From Candidatus Peregrinibacteria bacterium (lineage in GTDB: Bacteria > Patescibacteriota > Gracilibacteria > UBA1369 > JACRIC01), in NCBI GenBank assembly GCA_016235915.1, contig JACRIC010000027.1, forward strand, positions 1 to 7,102: 7,102 bases of DNA, in the 5' to 3' direction. Positions within the stretch are counted from its first letter, which is position 1. Each line of letters opens with the position of its first letter. The notes under the pieces are model-generated. The model was not told the origin of the DNA. It ran no database searches and saw only the letters and a list, made by a program, of their open reading frames with translations. This document shows positions 5,286-7,102 of this stretch, piece after piece. A program made the position numbers and the translations under genes.

Positions 5286-6774
5286 TGACTTTTATTTTTC
5301 CGGGATAGGTGAGATCGGTTTCTATTTTTCGCGCCACATTTTTTGCCAAAAGACTCACTCCTTCATCCGTTATTTTTTCATGATCCACAATAATACGAAG
5401 CTCGCGTCCCGCTGAAATAGCGAATGTTTTTTTCACTCCCTCGAAAAATTGTGCAGTTTTCTCCAGATTTTTCAGTCTTTCGAGATATTTGTCCAACGAT
5501 TCCAGACGCGCGCCCGGCCTTCCTGCTGAAATGGCGTCAGAAGCCTTCACGATCATGGCAGGAATGGTGTTCGCGGGAACTTTGTCATGATGGGCATATG
5601 CCGCGTATACGATTTCTGGGCTGAAATTAAATTTTTCCAAAATTTCTTTGGAAAGATCGTCATGAGCTCCTTCTCTTTCGTAATCAACCGCTTTTCCAAT
5701 ATCGTGAAAAAACGCCGCGAGACGGCAAGTCTCTATATTCGCTCCGAGCTCATAAGCCAGTACGGTCGCGATCGCAGACACCTCTATGGAATGTTTCAGA
5801 ATATTTTGTCCATAGCTCGTACGAAAATTGAGACGTCCGATAATATGGATGAGTTCGTCAGGAATATTTTTCAGATCCATGACTTTCGCAGTAGCGTGAC
5901 CGATTTCCATAATCACTTCATCGGTTTCTTTTTCTGCTTCTTCAAGGCATTTTTTGATCAAATCCTTCGTGATGGGCGAGCGTTTACTGACCAGTTTCCC
6001 AAGCGCCCGAACCGCAATCTGACGTTTTACAAGATTATAGGCGGAAATATTGATGGTTTTTGGCATATCATTGAAAATAACGTCCACTTCCGCAGACTCT
6101 TCAAAAAACAGGAGATTTTGTTCGTTTTTCCCGACAAATTGACCTTTTATTTCATCTCTTGAGAGTTTTACGGTGCTGGAACTGCGCTCCGAAGAGGTTG
6201 GGGAAGCGTATTTCTGAATGGAGGCAAGAATAATTTTCTGAGCCTGTCTTTGAGCGGTATCTTTTGCCGCTGACTCGCTTTTCATCATAAAGTTGTCTTT
6301 TCCGGCAAGAACCTGATTTTCTAGTTGTCTTACAATTTCAAGTTTTATTTCAGACTTCCCGACGCCGGCGATGGCCACGAGCTTTTCACTCATTTTTTGA
6401 TCCAGATTTTCCATTTCGGATTTCATTCTCCGAATTTCGGTGCTGAGCGCCGCTATTTGACTCGTAATTTCTTGTCCTTTCGCTGTGCGTTTTTGAAAAA
6501 AGGATTCCTTCATGGTTAAAATGTCTTCCGTTCTTTTGATCTGGGCGGCAAGCTGTTCCGTTTCTTCGTGAGCGATTTTTTTGATATCTTCAAGCTCTGA
6601 ATTCGCCTGTTCGATAATGGACTGCGCCTCGGATTTTGCGGTTTCAATGGCATGTTCCGTGTCTTTTTTGGTCTGACGCAGGTTCACGCGGGATTTCCAG
6701 CCGATAAAAGCGGTAAAAAGCGTGGATGCGGCGAGAATGCCGAGGCCGGTGAGAAGTTCGGGGAAGGTGAGCAT
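5245..6774 (-). CDS. rny: Ribonuclease Y (membrane-anchored endoribonuclease)
   Basis: RNase Y starts bulk mRNA decay by endonucleolytic cleavage at the inner face of the membrane. From the ATG at 6774 the protein has 509 residues, close to the family's usual 510-520. Domains in order: an N-terminal membrane helix (about 8-25, TGLGILAASTLFTAF), a long coiled coil (about 35-135), a KH domain (about 205-265), an HD domain (about 320-425) and the conserved C-terminal region ending VIRKTKAVDYAL. HD metal ligands are recognisable as H328 (ILKHSIEV), H357-D358 (FFHDIGKAVD) and D413 (KASDAISAGRPGAR). The KH loop, usually GREGRN, reads GKNEQN (215-220), so the second Gly of GXXG is lost. An in-frame TTG at 6795 would add seven residues; ATG is preferred because it is the stronger start codon and places the membrane helix normally, although neither has a clear Shine-Dalgarno. 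It is the first gene of a minus-strand run into the trxB-like gene and divergent from mnmA. Confidence 0.94.
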   Translation of the reverse strand: MLTFPELLTGLGILAASTLFTAFIGWKSRVNLRQTKKDTEHAIETAKSEAQSIIEQANSELEDIKKIAHEETEQLAAQIKRTEDILTMKESFFQKRTAKGQEITSQIAALSTEIRRMKSEMENLDQKMSEKLVAIAGVGKSEIKLEIVRQLENQVLAGKDNFMMKSESAAKDTAQRQAQKIILASIQKYASPTSSERSSSTVKLSRDEIKGQFVGKNEQNLLFFEESAEVDVIFNDMPKTINISAYNLVKRQIAVRALGKLVSKRSPITKDLIKKCLEEAEKETDEVIMEIGHATAKVMDLKNIPDELIHIIGRLNFRTSYGQNILKHSIEVSAIATVLAYELGANIETCRLAAFFHDIGKAVDYEREGAHDDLSKEILEKFNFSPEIVYAAYAHHDKVPANTIPAMIVKASDAISAGRPGARLESLDKYLERLKNLEKTAQFFEGVKKTFAISAGRELRIIVDHEKITDEGVSLLAKNVARKIETDLTYPGKIKVNVIRKTKAVDYAL

Positions 6775-6807
6775 GGGAAGAAAGACAAAAGTCAAATATC
6801 AGGTGAG

Positions 6808-6829
6808 AAAGTTTTCCCGGGAAAACTTT
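6808..6829. promoter_or_regulatory. Perfect 22-bp palindrome between rny and mnmA
   Basis: AAAGTTTTCCC (6808-6818) is followed directly by its exact complement GGGAAAACTTT (6819-6829). It ends 33 bp upstream of the preferred rny ATG. As DNA it is an ideal dimer operator overlapping the -35 side of the mnmA promoter candidate. As RNA on the rny strand it can form a 9-bp stem with a CCGG loop in the leader. No T tract follows on either strand, so it does not look like a terminator. Confidence 0.6.
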
Positions 6830-6844
6830 TACTGGTTAAATTAC

Positions 6845-6852
6845 GTTATAAT
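6845..6852. promoter_or_regulatory. Overlapping divergent -10 boxes for mnmA (+) and rny (-)
   Basis: The plus strand carries a perfect TATAAT at 6847-6852, oriented towards mnmA. The minus strand carries TATAAC at 6845-6850, oriented towards rny. No good -35 is seen for either direction. Starts near 6859 (+) and 6838 (-) would give an mnmA leader of about 120 nt and an rny leader of about 65 nt that includes the 6808-6829 palindrome. The boxes are seen; use as promoters is inferred. Confidence 0.4.
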
Positions 6853-6891
6853 TGCGATGCGCGGTAGTATGTTAGCATATTATCGTTGTCA

Positions 6892-6950
6892 TTGAGAAGA
6901 GTAACGACGGATCTTACTCGGGGGAAATATTGATCTGTTCTCGTCGTCTC
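6892..6950. repeat. Dispersed-repeat-like sequence in the mnmA leader
   Basis: The segment begins TTGTCATTGAGAAGAGTAAC and continues with GACGGATCT. This resembles the GTCATTGCGAGGAGCGAAGCG-type short intergenic repeats I recall from many bacterial genomes. A 6-bp inverted pair ACGACG (6904-6909) and CGTCGT (6942-6947) can close a hairpin. It lies 30 bp or more upstream of the mnmA ATG. Assignment rests on remembered resemblance and one copy only. Confidence 0.35.
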
Positions 6951-6979
6951 GGGACGGAATTTACCCTGTAAAAATTTTC

Positions 6980-7102
6980 ATGAAAATAGCAGTCTTAACC
7001 TCCGGCGGTGTCGACAGTTCCGTCGCGCTCATGCTCCTTCGCGAGCAGGGACACGACGTCACGGCTTTTTACCTGAAAATCTGGCTTGAAGATGAGTTGA
7101 AA
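6980..7102 (+). CDS. mnmA: tRNA-specific 2-thiouridylase MnmA, N-terminal part (cut by window edge)
   Basis: The frame opens with ATG at 6980 and runs 41 codons to the window edge without a stop. The start [20 protein letters not shown] contains the PP-loop SGGVDSS (residues 8-14) that binds ATP for adenylating U34 of the tRNA wobble position before sulfur transfer. The following [11 protein letters not shown] resembles the region after the PP-loop in MnmA/TrmU, with LKIW as in the organelle-type enzymes (usually LKNW or MKNW elsewhere). Those features separate it from other PP-loop enzymes such as TilS, TtcA, QueC and ArgG, but only about a tenth of the protein is visible and the catalytic cysteines are outside the window. 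No Shine-Dalgarno is evident. It is divergent from rny. Confidence 0.85.
   Translation, partial: MKIAVLTSGGVDSSVALMLLREQGHDVTAFYLKIWLEDELK

Noticed and set aside
6775..6795. TTG start for rny giving seven extra residues
   Set aside because: It is a rarer start codon with no Shine-Dalgarno; the ATG at 6774 gives a normal N-terminal anchor. It cannot be fully excluded.
6853..6979. T-box or other riboswitch upstream of mnmA
   Set aside because: No T-box sequence, specifier stem or terminator/antiterminator pair could be recognised; the segment looks more like a dispersed repeat.

Overview
The window is a bacterial chromosomal segment of moderate G+C. It holds five complete protein genes, two genes cut by the window edges, and several short inverted-repeat elements between genes. 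All stop codons behave normally: UGA ends dprA, pilB and rny, so the UGA-recoding candidate phyla are excluded. Weak or absent Shine-Dalgarno sequences, RNase Y as the apparent mRNA endonuclease, a PilB/DprA pair, a small YtxH-like protein, and a plastid/mitochondrion-like MnmA N-terminus (YLKIW) would fit an uncultivated Patescibacteria/CPR-type or similar bacterium. This placement is an inference with low confidence; no rRNA or marker phylogeny is available here.

Layout, left to right. A Fic-family (AMP transferase-like) gene runs off the left edge on the minus strand; its promoter contains 10-bp repeats. Divergent from it is dprA (plus strand), the RecA loader of natural transformation. 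dprA ends inside a palindromic repeat that supplies its stop codon. Converging on it is pilB (minus strand), the type IV pilus/type II secretion assembly ATPase. Upstream of pilB is a gene-free stretch of about 410 bp. It holds a 50-bp hairpin repeat, an extended -10 promoter candidate, and a 212-bp fold-back element with 16-bp terminal inverted repeats and a near-perfect 8-bp target duplication, read here as an IS66-type MITE. To its right, all on the minus strand, are a small YtxH-like membrane protein, a thioredoxin-reductase-like flavoprotein and RNase Y. The flavoprotein start overlaps the rny end by 41 bp. At the right edge, divergent from rny across 184-205 bp, is the first part of mnmA (tRNA 2-thiouridylase).

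How the genes may work together. DprA and PilB are both parts of DNA uptake by transformation (pilus extension, then protection of incoming ssDNA), so their convergent placement suggests a competence neighbourhood. rny, trxB-like and ytxH are co-directional housekeeping or stress genes. The rny/mnmA divergent promoter region contains a perfect 22-bp palindrome that could be an operator or a 5'-leader hairpin.

Most notable observations: the MITE with its target duplication; the repeat that forms the last eight codons and stop of dprA; loss of the NADPH 2'-phosphate motif (HRRxxxR) in the TrxB-like protein; and a degenerate GXXG loop in the RNase Y KH domain. I saw no CRISPR array, tRNA, rRNA or complete transposase gene.
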